Notes: generated by a model not told the origin, from the letters alone. A stretch of 64,000 nucleotides of DNA from Rhizobiaceae bacterium (GCA_023953845.1 JAMLJC010000001.1:1612001-1676000), one strand, 5' to 3'; shown: positions 28,373 through 37,727, counted from the stretch's first letter. Numbers and translations are program-made.

Positions 28373-29028
28373 GCCCTGGCCAGCCGATAGCCGAGGCCGC
28401 GCTCGGTCTCGATGAGCTCCGGTCCAAGCTTCTTGCGTAGGCGGCTGACATGAACCTCGATCGTGTTGCTCTCGATCTCGGAATCGAAATCGTAGAGCTT
28501 CTCCTCCAGTTGCGACTTCGACAGCAGCTGACCGGGGCGGGCGAGGAATGCGTCCAGCAGGGCCCATTCTCGCGCCGTCAGCTGCACTGCCTTTCCGTCG
28601 TGCCGGACGCTGCGGCGCGCGATGTCGATCTCCAGCGGACCGATGCGGATGATCGGGTTTGGATTGCCGGAATAGCGCCGCGCGACCGAACCGATCCGCG
28701 CGGAAAGTTCGTCCAGATCGAACGGCTTGACGAGGTAGTCGTCGGCTCCAGCCTTCAGCCCTTCGATCCGGTCGGTTACCTGGTCGAGGGCGGTCAGGAT
28801 GATCACGGGGGTGACGCTGCCCGCACTACGCAACGATTTCAGGAACACTATGCCGCGACCGTCCGGCAGCATGAGGTCGAGGAGGACGAGATCGTGGGCC
28901 GCGCCGGCCATGGCGTCGCGGGCGGCGTCGAGGCGCGTAACCCAATCGACGGAATGCCCGTCACCGGCGAGCTGGTCGCGCACCGCCGCCCCCAGCACAG
29001 CATCGTCCTCGACCAGCAGCGTGCGCAT
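28369..29028 (-). CDS. OmpR/PhoP-family response regulator
   Basis: 219 residues. The receiver domain has the acidic pair VEDD near residue 8, phospho-acceptor Asp in LLDLMLPDG (about residue 51) and Lys in YLVKPFDLDE. The C-terminal winged helix spans about 125-217, ending HVSRLRKKLGPELIETERGLGYRL. First gene of the two-component operon. The 141-bp gap to the divergent PepSY gene is where its binding sites would be; I see no clear tandem repeat there. Confidence 0.94.
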   Translation of the reverse strand: MRTLLVEDDAVLGAAVRDQLAGDGHSVDWVTRLDAARDAMAGAAHDLVLLDLMLPDGRGIVFLKSLRSAGSVTPVIILTALDQVTDRIEGLKAGADDYLVKPFDLDELSARIGSVARRYSGNPNPIIRIGPLEIDIARRSVRHDGKAVQLTAREWALLDAFLARPGQLLSKSQLEEKLYDFDSEIESNTIEVHVSRLRKKLGPELIETERGLGYRLARA

Positions 29029-29169
29029 CTCATGCCTTCATTTTCGATCGAGCGGCATCATCACCGCTGATCCTGACAACTTGCTGAAGCAGCGTGATGC
29101 CCAACTTCAGGAAACCGTCAGCTTGCGCTTCCAATATGAGAAAAGTCACCACGGCCGGAGTCATGCGCC

Positions 29170-29487
29170 ATGCGCCTCGCCCTGACAATTCTCGCGTCGC
29201 TCGCCGCCCTGTCGGTTGGCAGCGCGCGCGCCGATGACGACTGCTTCGTCCCGATGGCCGACTGGAAGCCGCGCGAGGCGGTGGCCGCGATGGCGGCCGA
29301 GCTTGGCTGGACAGTGCGCCGGATCAAGATCGACGACGGCTGCTACGAGATCATCGGAAGCGATGCGGAGGGCCGGCAGATAGAAGCGACGGTCAATCCC
29401 GCGACGCTCAAGGTGATGAAAATCGAAGCGGACGATGACGACCGTGACGACGGAGAGCACCGCGAACGGCGAGGCGACGACCGGTAG
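29170..29487 (+). CDS. Small periplasmic PepSY-domain protein
   Basis: 105 residues. The signal peptide (about 1-21, cut after SARA) precedes a single PepSY-like domain (DWKPREAVAAMAAELGWTVRRIKIDDGCYEI...GRQIEATVNPATLKVMKIE). The C-terminus is a run of Asp, Glu and Arg. Short PepSY proteins beside two-component genes often act as periplasmic modulators of the kinase or are its targets. A strong terminator follows, so it is probably monocistronic. Confidence 0.85.
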   Translation: MRLALTILASLAALSVGSARADDDCFVPMADWKPREAVAAMAAELGWTVRRIKIDDGCYEIIGSDAEGRQIEATVNPATLKVMKIEADDDDRDDGEHRERRGDDR

Positions 29488-29520
29488 CGCGGCTTCACAA
29501 GGCCCGAACCGGATTGACCA

Positions 29521-29543
29521 GGCCCCGCCACCCCGGCGGGGCC
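29521..29543 (+). terminator. Rho-independent terminator after the PepSY gene
   Basis: GGCCCCGCC, loop ACCCC, GGCGGGGCC followed by TTCTGCTTT. It sits 33 bases after the PepSY stop codon. Confidence 0.82.
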
Positions 29544-29653
29544 TTCTGCTTTCCCGCCGTTCGCTGACGGGAAGCTGAAGCAGAAGGTCCGGACGCGTCA
29601 GCAAGCGATCAGATGGAGGTTCCACAAGAGGCCAGCAGAAAAGGAGACCTGCC

Positions 29654-30013
29654 ATGAAAAAGACCTTTGCAATCCTCGTCGCTTCTACCGCCCTGGCCAT
29701 CGGCGCCGGCGTTCCAGCCTGGAGCGGCATGCGTCGCTCCGAGCATGCGTCGGCAAGGACGAGCGATGACGGCATTCTGAAGCTCGCCAGCGACGACCGC
29801 CTTGATCGGGATCATGGCCGGAAAGCGCGCAGCGGCGACGATGACGACAGCTACGGGCACGACGACGACGACGATCATGATGACCACGACGACGACGATG
29901 ACGACGGATATAGCCGGAACGAGTCCGCCAACCCGGCGCCGGCGGGCGCTGTCGCACCTCCAGCCAACGGTCTCTTCGGCAGCGGTCCTGCTCCGAAGGT
30001 CCGACTGAACTGA
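29654..30013 (+). CDS. Secreted Asp/His-rich acidic protein
   Basis: 119 residues. A clear Sec signal peptide (MKKTFAILVASTALAIGAGV) ends near residue 22. The mature part has a block of about 30 residues, nearly all Asp with interspersed His and Gly (SGDDDDSYGHDDDDDHDD...), then a Pro/Ala-rich tail. The block looks suited to binding divalent cations in the periplasm. No family recognised. It precedes DUF2271, PepSY-flavoreductase, ApbE and metal-transport genes, consistent with a metal role, but this is inference. Confidence 0.75.
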   Translation: MKKTFAILVASTALAIGAGVPAWSGMRRSEHASARTSDDGILKLASDDRLDRDHGRKARSGDDDDSYGHDDDDDHDDHDDDDDDGYSRNESANPAPAGAVAPPANGLFGSGPAPKVRLN

Positions 30014-30046
30014 CCGAGGGATCCTGACGCACACCGGAGCATCATC

Positions 30047-30517
30047 ATGAAGAAGATTCTGGCCGCACTGGCCCTGACGACAGCGCTCACGCTGCCCGGC
30101 GTGGCGCTGGCTCGTCCCGTGACCCTGACGACGACGATGAAGAGCTATGGCGGCGACGGCGCCTACCTCGCCATCTACGTCACAGACGCCAAGGGTGCCT
30201 ATGCCGGCACCTTGTGGATGGCGGGCGGCAAGGCGAAGTATTACGAGCACCTAGCGGACTGGTACAGCGCCACGGGCGGCAATGCTGCGGAGATCAACGG
30301 CATCACCGGGGCAAGCGTCGGCGCGGGCCGCACGCTGGAAATCACGCTCGACCTCGCCGACGCGCTCTTCGACGCGGGCTACACGCTGCATGTCGATGCA
30401 GCGGTGGAAGACATGCGCGACAGCCCCAACGACGTCTCGGTTCCGCTGACATCGGCGAATGCCGGGCAGGCCGTCCAGGGCCGCCGCTACGTCGCCAGCC
30501 TTGCCTACGCGATGTGA
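30047..30517 (+). CDS. DUF2271-domain periplasmic protein
   Basis: 156 residues with a Sec signal peptide (MKKILAALALTTALTLPGVALA). The mature part has the DUF2271 pattern: YLAIYVTDAKGAYAGTLWMAGGKAKYYEHLADWY, then a C-terminal beta region rich in Val and Asp. DUF2271 genes regularly sit beside PepSY membrane proteins and ApbE flavin transferases, as here, so it is probably part of an extracytoplasmic redox or flavinylation system. It is 8 bp from the next gene. Confidence 0.85.
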   Translation: MKKILAALALTTALTLPGVALARPVTLTTTMKSYGGDGAYLAIYVTDAKGAYAGTLWMAGGKAKYYEHLADWYSATGGNAAEINGITGASVGAGRTLEITLDLADALFDAGYTLHVDAAVEDMRDSPNDVSVPLTSANAGQAVQGRRYVASLAYAM

Positions 30518-30524
30518 GGCTGCC

Positions 30525-32729
30525 ATGACCCGGCTGTTCCACCGCTGGCCCGGCCTCATTGGCCTCGCCCTGCTGGCGCTGCTGGCGCTTAGCGGTGCGG
30601 CGCTTTCGATCTTCCCTGCGGCGGAGAGAATGTCTTCGCCGCAGGCCGATCCGGTTGCGAGCGTCGCGCAGATTGCGTCGAGGATTCAGTCGGCTATTCC
30701 TGGCGTTGAGCAGATCAGGCGTTCGCCGTCCGGCCGCATCACCGCCCTCTGGTTCGACAACGGCACCCCGGGTTCTGCGGTGATCGACCCGGCGACGGGG
30801 GAGGCGGTCGGTGCGGCCGATCCCAATCAGGTCGAACGCTGGCTGACGAACCTGCACCGCTCGCTTTTCCTGGACGACACGGGACGCCTCGCTTCGGCGG
30901 CCGGCGCGGCAGCAATGCTCCTGCTGTCTGTGTCGGGAATCCTGCTGGTTGCGCGCCGCACCGGCGGCCTTCGCCGCTGGTTCGCGCCGCTGCGCGGCCC
31001 GCTTGCCGGGCGCATCCATGTAGAACTCGCGCGCGCCGCGGTCCTGGGCCTGCTTCTGTCGTCGGCAACGGCGCTCTGGATGACGGCTTCCACCTTCAGC
31101 CTTCTTCCCGACGGGCCGGCGGCAATGGAGCAGTCTGCCGCGAGCGGCACGAAAGGCGCGGTGCTATCAGCAATGCCGCTGCTGGCGGCCACGCCGATCG
31201 ACGAGTTGCGCGAACTGACGTTTCCTTATCCGGATGACGCAACTGACGTCTTCACGCTGAAGACCGACAGCGGGTCGGGTGCGATCGACCAGGGCACCGG
31301 GCAGACGCTCGGCTGGGTCGACCTGAGCGCATGGGAGCGCGCGACCGAGACCGTCTACATGCTGCACACGGGTCGCGGCGCGTCCCTGCTTGGGCTGCTG
31401 CTGGGTGCGATGGCGCTGGCAGTGCCGGTGATGGGCGGCACGGGGCTGGTCATCTGGGCTGCCGCGCGGCGCGGGCGACCGTCGATTAGGGGCAACGCAT
31501 CGCCTTCCGTTGCGCATGTCGTCGTGCTCGTCGGCAGCGAGGGCGGCAGCACGTGGGGCTTTGCCGCCACGCTGCATGCGGCCCTGGCGAGGGTCGGCAA
31601 GCGCGTTCATGTCGCGCCGATGTCAGCCTTCGCGCCCGACCGAACCCGAGGTGCGCAACACTACATCGTGCTCGCCGCCACTTATGGGGACGGTGACGCG
31701 CCGGCCTCCGCCAAGGGCTTTCTCGACCGTCTCGGCGCACTTCGCGCGGCACCGACGGCAGCGGTCGCGGTCCTAGGGTTCGGTGACAGATCCTTCCCGC
31801 GATTCTGCGCTTACGCCGAGGAGGTCAATGCCGCCGCACGCGCGAAGGGATGGGATACGATCCTGCCCTTCGACACCATCGACCGCCAGTCGCCGCAGGA
31901 GTTCGCGCGGTGGGGCCGCGCTTTGGGGCAGGCTCTCGGCATCGAGCTGGAGCTGAATCACCAGCCCGTCGCGCCCAGGACGACTGCCCTGACGCTGCTT
32001 TCTCGCCGCAACTACGGCCAGGAGGTACAGGCTCCGATGGCGATCCTGCGTTTCGTACTGCCACGCCGCAGCTTGCTGGAGCGCCTGACGGGACGCGGCT
32101 TCGCCCGTTTCGAGGCAGGCGACCTCGTCGGCGTCCTGCCGCAGGGCTCAACCGTGCCGCGCTTCTATTCTCTCGCATCCGGCAGGCGTGACGGGTTCCT
32201 GGAGATCGTGGTCCGCAAGCATGTCGGCGGCGCTTGCTCCGACATGCTGACCGGACTGGAGCCGGGCCAGTCCGTCGAAGCCTTCCTGCGTCGCAACCCT
32301 ACCTTCCATCCGCCGCGCGGTCTCAGGCCGCTGATCCTGATCGGCGCCGGCACCGGGATCGGACCGCTGGCGGGCTTCGTCCGCGCCAACGATCGGCTAC
32401 GTCCCATTCACCTCTTCTTCGGCATGCGGCATCGCGACAGCGATTTCCTGTACGGAGAAGAGCTGGCCCGCTGGTCGTCCGAACGTCGGCTGGCGAGCCT
32501 CGTCACCGCCTGCTCGCGCGGCGCGCATCCGCGCTATGTTCAGCACGCCATTGCGCGCGAAAGCGCGTCGATAGCAGCGGCAATCGGGGCTGGAGCGCAG
32601 ATCATGGTCTGCGGCGGTCGGGAGATGGCGGCCGGCGTGGCGGAGACTCTTGCTGCGATCCTGGAGCCGATGGGCCTCTCGCCGGCGCGGCTCAAGGCGG
32701 AGGGACGCTATGTCGAAGATGTCTACTGA
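30525..32729 (+). CDS. PepSY membrane domain fused to flavodoxin and FAD/NADPH reductase
   Basis: 734 residues. The N-terminal ~325 residues are a PepSY-associated TM protein with four hydrophobic helices and periplasmic loops. About 340-480 is a flavodoxin-like FMN domain (VVLVGSEGGSTWGFA, AATYGDGDAP). About 490-734 is a ferredoxin-reductase-type FAD/NADPH domain (RFYSLASG, GGACSDML, LIGAGTGIGPLAGF, MVCGGREMA, C-terminal VEDVY), as in sulfite reductase flavoprotein. It should move electrons from NADPH through FAD and FMN to the membrane or periplasm. Start is the ATG at 30525; upstream frame belongs to DUF2271 DNA. Confidence 0.92.
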   Translation: MTRLFHRWPGLIGLALLALLALSGAALSIFPAAERMSSPQADPVASVAQIASRIQSAIPGVEQIRRSPSGRITALWFDNGTPGSAVIDPATGEAVGAADPNQVERWLTNLHRSLFLDDTGRLASAAGAAAMLLLSVSGILLVARRTGGLRRWFAPLRGPLAGRIHVELARAAVLGLLLSSATALWMTASTFSLLPDGPAAMEQSAASGTKGAVLSAMPLLAATPIDELRELTFPYPDDATDVFTLKTDSGSGAIDQGTGQTLGWVDLSAWERATETVYMLHTGRGASLLGLLLGAMALAVPVMGGTGLVIWAAARRGRPSIRGNASPSVAHVVVLVGSEGGSTWGFAATLHAALARVGKRVHVAPMSAFAPDRTRGAQHYIVLAATYGDGDAPASAKGFLDRLGALRAAPTAAVAVLGFGDRSFPRFCAYAEEVNAAARAKGWDTILPFDTIDRQSPQEFARWGRALGQALGIELELNHQPVAPRTTALTLLSRRNYGQEVQAPMAILRFVLPRRSLLERLTGRGFARFEAGDLVGVLPQGSTVPRFYSLASGRRDGFLEIVVRKHVGGACSDMLTGLEPGQSVEAFLRRNPTFHPPRGLRPLILIGAGTGIGPLAGFVRANDRLRPIHLFFGMRHRDSDFLYGEELARWSSERRLASLVTACSRGAHPRYVQHAIARESASIAAAIGAGAQIMVCGGREMAAGVAETLAAILEPMGLSPARLKAEGRYVEDVY

Positions 32730-33663
32730 TCCGGTTCGTCATGCGCTGAGCGGCCCGACCATGGGAACGCGCTGGTCGGCTCTGTTCTGGGCCGAGCACG
32801 GATTCGATGTGGCCCGTATCCGCTCCGGTTTGCAGGCTGCTGTCGATGAAGTCGATGCGCAGATGTCGATCTGGAAGACCGACAGCGCTCTGATGCTGCT
32901 GAACCGAGCTCCGAACGGCGAGGCAGTGCCGATACCCGCGATGCTCGAACAGGTCCTGCGACTCGGTGAGGCCATCGGCAAGGCATCCGGCGGTGCGTTC
33001 GACATGGGCGTGGGCGACGCCGTATCGGCCTGGGGATTCGGGCCGGGCGGCGCTTCCCAGGATTCAATCCGCGCAGCGATGTCGGCGCACCGCATGTCGG
33101 CAGTCGAAGCCCTCGCGTTCGGCCAGGGAACCGTGACGAAGCGTGCCGCCATCACCCTCGATCTCAATGGAATCGCAAAGGGCTTCGGCGTCGATCGCCT
33201 TGCCGAAACGCTGTCGGCTCTCGGCTTCCGCGACGCTCTGGTCGGGATCGACGGCGAGATGCGTGCCATGGGCCATCGACCGGACGGGCAGCCTTGGACG
33301 GTCGCGGTGGAACAGCCCGATACGGATCGGCGCGCGCCCCACTCGGTGCTCGAATTGACCGACTGCGCGGTGGCCACTTCCGGCGACTATCGCCACTTCG
33401 TGAGCGTGAACGGACGGCTGCTTTCGCACACCATGGACCCGAAGCGCGGCGCGCCGCTGCTCCAACCTCCTGCCTCGGTCACGGTCATCGCCCCATCATG
33501 CGCCGCCGCCGACGCCTGGGCAACGGCGCTCATGGTGCTCGGACCCGACGAAGGAAGTACCTTGGCGCGGAAGACCGGAATCGAAGCCTTGTTCCTGCTT
33601 CGCGACGAACGCGATACGGTTCGTGGACGGGGCGTGGGCAACTCATTCGAGCATGCCGCCTAG
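32710..33663 (+). CDS. apbE: ApbE-family FAD:protein FMN transferase
   Basis: 317 residues. ApbE motifs include GPTMGTRW near the N-terminus, the central LDLNGIAKGFGVDRLA and the C-terminal HTMDPKRGAP with AAADAWATALMVLG. It attaches FMN from FAD to a Ser/Thr of a target protein, outside the cytoplasmic membrane. No obvious lipobox or signal peptide is seen from the ATG at 32710 (GGAGG just upstream), so the location is uncertain. It overlaps the flavoreductase gene by 20 bp, which makes that protein, or DUF2271, the likely partner. Confidence 0.93.
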   Translation: MSKMSTDPVRHALSGPTMGTRWSALFWAEHGFDVARIRSGLQAAVDEVDAQMSIWKTDSALMLLNRAPNGEAVPIPAMLEQVLRLGEAIGKASGGAFDMGVGDAVSAWGFGPGGASQDSIRAAMSAHRMSAVEALAFGQGTVTKRAAITLDLNGIAKGFGVDRLAETLSALGFRDALVGIDGEMRAMGHRPDGQPWTVAVEQPDTDRRAPHSVLELTDCAVATSGDYRHFVSVNGRLLSHTMDPKRGAPLLQPPASVTVIAPSCAAADAWATALMVLGPDEGSTLARKTGIEALFLLRDERDTVRGRGVGNSFEHAA

Positions 33664-33676
33664 GAGCGACTTTGGC

Positions 33677-35578
33677 ATGGAATCTTCCGCAGGCGACAGG
33701 GTGAAGACGGCGCTTCTGGCGGTGGCAGTGGCGGGCCTTCTGGGAGGCCTCCTGCTGGCCTACGTGGTGGACAGGCCAGACCTTGCTTCCAGCACGTGGA
33801 TGATCGGCGTCATCCCCGTCCTCGCCGCGCTGCTGGTCGAGATCCTGCGCAGCCTTGCGCGAGGCGAAGCCGGACTGGACATCGTCGCGGCGCTGTCTAT
33901 GACGGCGGCTCTTGTGTTCGGCGAGGCGCTGGCCGCCGCAGTCGTCGCCGTGATGTATTCCGGCGGTACATTCCTGGAAAGCTTTGCCGAGGGTCGCGCC
34001 CGGCGAGAGATGCGCGATCTTCTTTCGCGCGTCCCGCGCACCGCAACACGGCACCGCGATGGCCGCCTTGAGGACGTGCCGCTCGATCAGATCGCGCCCG
34101 GAGACCGCCTCCTGATCCGGCAGGGCGACATCGTTCCCGTGGATGGCGCGGTCGCATCCCTGTCGGCGTTCCTTGACACCTCCGCACTCACGGGCGAATC
34201 CCTGCCGATCAAGCTCGCCGCTGGCGCAGAGGCGATGAGCGGCTCGACCAATGCGGGCGATGCCTTCGATCTTGTTGCTACCAGGGAGGCGCGTGACAGC
34301 ACCTATGCAGGCATCGTGCGCCTAGTCGAACAGGCCCAGTCCTCCAAGGCTCCCATGTCTCGCCTCGCCGACCGCTGGTCGCTCGGCTTCCTGCTCGTGA
34401 CCGTGGCGATCGCCTTCGCCGCCTGGTGGTTCACGAACGATCCGATCCGGGCAGTTGCGGTGCTGGTGGTGGCAACGCCATGTCCGCTGATACTGGCGGT
34501 GCCCGTAGCGCTGGTGGCTGGCCTCTCGCGCGCCGCCCACTACGGAGTGCTCATCAAGGGTGCCGGGCCGCTGGAAGCCATGGCGCGTGCGACAACGCTC
34601 ATTCTCGACAAGACCGGCACGCTGACCGACGGGCGATCGCGGATCGTTTCGATCGATACGCATGGCGGTATCGAAGCGGATGAGTTGCTGCGGCTCGGGG
34701 CGGCTCTCGACCAGGCCACGAAACATCCGGTAGCCCAGGCGATTGTTGCCGGTGCGCACGAGCGCGGATTGACGCTTCCGGTCCCACAAGAGGTCAGGGA
34801 AGCGCCTGGCGAAGGACTGACCGGGATTGTTGAAGGTCGCCGGGTGATCGTCGGCGGTCATGGCTTCGTCGCAGGACAGGTCGATGCCGGGGCCATCGCC
34901 CATCCGGCGCTGTCGGCGGGCTCGGTGCTGGTGGCGGTCGGGATCGACGGCAAGCTCGCGGGCCACATCGTCATGGCCGATCCGCTGCGCGATGGCACGC
35001 ATGACATGCTGTCGGGACTGCGCCGGCAGGGGGTCAACCGCATTCTCCTCGCCACCGGCGACAGACAGGAGGTTGCGGAGCGGGTGACGTCAGGCCTCGG
35101 ACTCGACGGCATACGCGCCGCACTCTCGCCCGATCAGAAGGTTCTGCTCGTTCTCTCGGAGCGCAAGCACGGTCCTGTGATGATGGTCGGCGACGGGGTG
35201 AACGACGCTCCCGCCCTCGCCGCCGCCGACATCGGCGTGGCCATGGGCGCGCGCGGGGCAGCGGCTTCCGCGGAAGCCGCCGATGTCGTCCTACTCGTCG
35301 ACAGGGTGGACAGGCTCGGCACGGGCGTCGACATCGCCCAGGGCGCGCGGCGGATCGCGCTCGAAAGCGTCGTCGCGGGTATCGGACTGTCCGTCATGGG
35401 CATGGTCGCGGCCGCCTTCGGCTACCTGACGCCCGTCCAGGGCGCATTGATCCAGGAAGCCATCGACATCGCCGTCATCCTCAACGCACTTCGCGCGCTT
35501 CGAATCCGACCCGCCGAACCTCGGCCGATTTATCCGGGTGACGGTGCGCTTCTATCTCAGGAAGGTATCGTAACATGA
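33677..35578 (+). CDS. Metal-translocating P-type ATPase with TPCPL motif
   Basis: 633 residues. Core P1B layout: TGES near 173-176, membrane motif TPCPL near residue 266 in place of CPC/CPH/SPC, phosphorylated Asp in DKTGTLTDG near 311, an HP motif (KHPVAQA) and GDGVND near 506. There is no N-terminal heavy-metal-binding domain and only short hydrophobic helices precede the actuator. The transported metal cannot be assigned. The start is ATG at 33677, preceded by AGGAG. The ATGA overlap with a VIT1/CCC1 gene suggests Fe or Mn handling. Confidence 0.88.
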   Translation: MESSAGDRVKTALLAVAVAGLLGGLLLAYVVDRPDLASSTWMIGVIPVLAALLVEILRSLARGEAGLDIVAALSMTAALVFGEALAAAVVAVMYSGGTFLESFAEGRARREMRDLLSRVPRTATRHRDGRLEDVPLDQIAPGDRLLIRQGDIVPVDGAVASLSAFLDTSALTGESLPIKLAAGAEAMSGSTNAGDAFDLVATREARDSTYAGIVRLVEQAQSSKAPMSRLADRWSLGFLLVTVAIAFAAWWFTNDPIRAVAVLVVATPCPLILAVPVALVAGLSRAAHYGVLIKGAGPLEAMARATTLILDKTGTLTDGRSRIVSIDTHGGIEADELLRLGAALDQATKHPVAQAIVAGAHERGLTLPVPQEVREAPGEGLTGIVEGRRVIVGGHGFVAGQVDAGAIAHPALSAGSVLVAVGIDGKLAGHIVMADPLRDGTHDMLSGLRRQGVNRILLATGDRQEVAERVTSGLGLDGIRAALSPDQKVLLVLSERKHGPVMMVGDGVNDAPALAAADIGVAMGARGAAASAEAADVVLLVDRVDRLGTGVDIAQGARRIALESVVAGIGLSVMGMVAAAFGYLTPVQGALIQEAIDIAVILNALRALRIRPAEPRPIYPGDGALLSQEGIVT

Positions 35579-36276
35579 GCCGCCTATCCCATTCCGAAGT
35601 CCACATGGTCCATCGCATCGGCTGGCTGCGCGCCGCCGTGCTGGGAGCTAATGATGGTCTTGTCTCCACGTCCAGCCTCGTAGTGGGCGTGGCGGCGGCG
35701 GGGTCAGGGTCGACAGAAATTCTGGTCGCAGGGTTCGCCGGCCTCGTTGCAGGCGCAATGTCCATGGCAGCCGGCGAATACGTGTCGGTAAGCTCACAGA
35801 CCGACGCGGAGAACGCCGACCTCGCTCGTGAGCGGCGGGAACTGGCGGAGACGCCGGAGGCCGAACTGGAAGAACTGACCCAGATCTACATCAAGCGCGG
35901 CCTCGACCGCGGCCTCGCGATGCAGGTTGCAGCCCAGCTCACGGCAGGCGATGCGCTCGCTGCACATGCCCGCGACGAACTTGGCATTTCGGAGACAGTG
36001 GCCGCGCGGCCGGTTCAGGCAGCGTTGGTGTCCGCATTGACCTTCGCGGCGGGTGCTGTCGTTCCCGTCTTGGTTGCAATGGCCATTCCTGCCGACAAGA
36101 CGAGCATAGTCGTCGCGGGATCGACGATCCTTGCTCTGGCGGTTCTTGGCGGCCTTGGAGCCGGAGCCGGCGGAGCCGGAGTGTTGCGCGGCTCGCTTCG
36201 CGTCACCTTCTGGGGCGCGCTCGCCATGGGCGTCACCGCGGCAGTCGGCGCGCTCTTCGGCGTGAGCGTGGCATGA
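35575..36276 (+). CDS. VIT1/CCC1-family Fe2+/Mn2+ transporter
   Basis: 233 residues. Typical N-terminus GWLRAAVLGANDGLVSTSSLVVGVA with the Asp of TM1, then GAMSMAAGEYVSVSSQTDAENADL in TM2, a cytosolic helical arm with Glu residues, and three further helices. VIT1/CCC1 proteins export Fe or Mn from the cytosol (in plants and fungi into vacuoles) by proton antiport. Translationally coupled to the P-type ATPase upstream, so the two probably serve the same metal. Confidence 0.93.
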   Translation: MSRLSHSEVHMVHRIGWLRAAVLGANDGLVSTSSLVVGVAAAGSGSTEILVAGFAGLVAGAMSMAAGEYVSVSSQTDAENADLARERRELAETPEAELEELTQIYIKRGLDRGLAMQVAAQLTAGDALAAHARDELGISETVAARPVQAALVSALTFAAGAVVPVLVAMAIPADKTSIVVAGSTILALAVLGGLGAGAGGAGVLRGSLRVTFWGALAMGVTAAVGALFGVSVA

Positions 36277-36473
36277 CGCCAAAGCCGTTGTGCACTGCCT
36301 TCCAAGGTTTCCGCAAAGTCTCCGGACGTTGTGGCATTCTCGTGCACCTAAACCAGACGGGCCAGTGCACCGCGGCGTCTTCGCCGCCCAGTCTCTACAA
36401 CAGACGCGTCCCACTTCCGACTCCGCGATCGCACGAATTCGGCAACAGGCTTTGACGAGTTACGGCTGACCCT

Positions 36474-37727
36474 ATGGACCATACGATTGCAAGACTTGGG
36501 CTGGCTCTGGCAATCGGCCTTCTCGTCGGTCTGGAGCGTGGCTGGCGTGAACGCGAAGCTGCTGACAACAGCCGTACGGCCGGGATTCGCACCTTCGGCC
36601 TGTCGGGGCTGCTGGGCGGCATCTTTGCCGCGCTCGCGGCCACCCTGGATTCAAGCACAGTCCTGATTGCCGGATTCATCGGTTTTGCGGCGATCTTCGC
36701 CTGGTTCTCAGCGCATGAAGCCGAGCATGACCAGAACTTCAGCGTGACGGGTGTCGTGGCAGCCTTGTGCGTCTTCGCCCTCGGCGCACTCGCCATTGTC
36801 GGCGATCAACTCGTGGCTGCGGCAGGTGGTGCCGCGCTCGCAGCTGTCCTGGCCAGCCGGGAGATGCTCCACGGTATGCTGCGTCGCCTGACCTGGATCG
36901 AACTGCGCTCCGCCATCGTCCTTGCGGCAATGACCGCGATCGTCCTGCCGTTGCTTCCGGACAGAACCATCGATCCCTGGGGCGGGCTCAACCCGTTCGA
37001 GATATGGTACTTCACCGTGATCGTCGCCGCGATCTCCTTTGGCGGTTATGTCGCGGTGCGTCTGCTGGGAAAGACCCGCGGACTGCTGGTCGGATCGATC
37101 GCCGGCGCCATTGTTTCGTCGACCGGGGTCACCGTCGCACTGGCGCGTATGGCCAGATCGGAGGCCAACGCGATGCCGCTGGTGGGTGGCGCGGCGCTTG
37201 CGGCGCTCGTGTCGGTCCTGCGGGTCTGCGCTATCGTTGCGCTGCTCGCACCGCAGGTCATCGCGTACATCATCGGACCCGCGATCGCGGGCGGACTTGT
37301 GCTTGCTGTCGCCGGGACCCTCCTGCTGCTGAAAAGCGCTGCGTACCAGGCCGGCGACCAACCGGCGCGCAACCCGTTCGAACTCGGAACGCTGCTGGTC
37401 TTCGCTGGTGCGTTCGCGCTTGTTTCCACCGTTAGCGCGGCGCTTTCGAGCCGCTTCGGTGAGAGCGGACTCTTGGCAACGACTGCTGTTTCAGGCGCCT
37501 TCGACGTCGACGTGGCCGTTCTCAGCTCGCTTCGGCTTGTCGAGGGTGGAACCGCCGTCGCACTCGTGGGGCAAGCCGTACTTGTCGCGCTTGGCACGAA
37601 TGCCGTCGGGCGCTTGTTCCTCGCAATGCTCACGGGTCCAACCCGTTTTTCGCTGCCGCTCGCTGCAATCACGGCATGCGCGGTCGCGCTGGCGGTCGCT
37701 GCCTTCGTTTGGCTCCCATTTGCCTAG
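36474..37727 (+). CDS. MgtC/SapB-family membrane protein with DUF4010
   Basis: 417 residues. The N-terminal MgtC/SapB domain (about 1-140: LALAIGLLVGLERGWRERE, RTAGIRTFGLSGLLGG) is followed by a DUF4010 region of about eight hydrophobic helices. The family is in the inner membrane; the function of the DUF4010 form is unknown. It lies about 200 bp after the VIT1 gene, with no terminator or operator recognised in between. The 294 bp downstream to arsR hold no gene I can support except the arsR operator. Confidence 0.88.
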   Translation: MDHTIARLGLALAIGLLVGLERGWREREAADNSRTAGIRTFGLSGLLGGIFAALAATLDSSTVLIAGFIGFAAIFAWFSAHEAEHDQNFSVTGVVAALCVFALGALAIVGDQLVAAAGGAALAAVLASREMLHGMLRRLTWIELRSAIVLAAMTAIVLPLLPDRTIDPWGGLNPFEIWYFTVIVAAISFGGYVAVRLLGKTRGLLVGSIAGAIVSSTGVTVALARMARSEANAMPLVGGAALAALVSVLRVCAIVALLAPQVIAYIIGPAIAGGLVLAVAGTLLLLKSAAYQAGDQPARNPFELGTLLVFAGAFALVSTVSAALSSRFGESGLLATTAVSGAFDVDVAVLSSLRLVEGGTAVALVGQAVLVALGTNAVGRLFLAMLTGPTRFSLPLAAITACAVALAVAAFVWLPFA

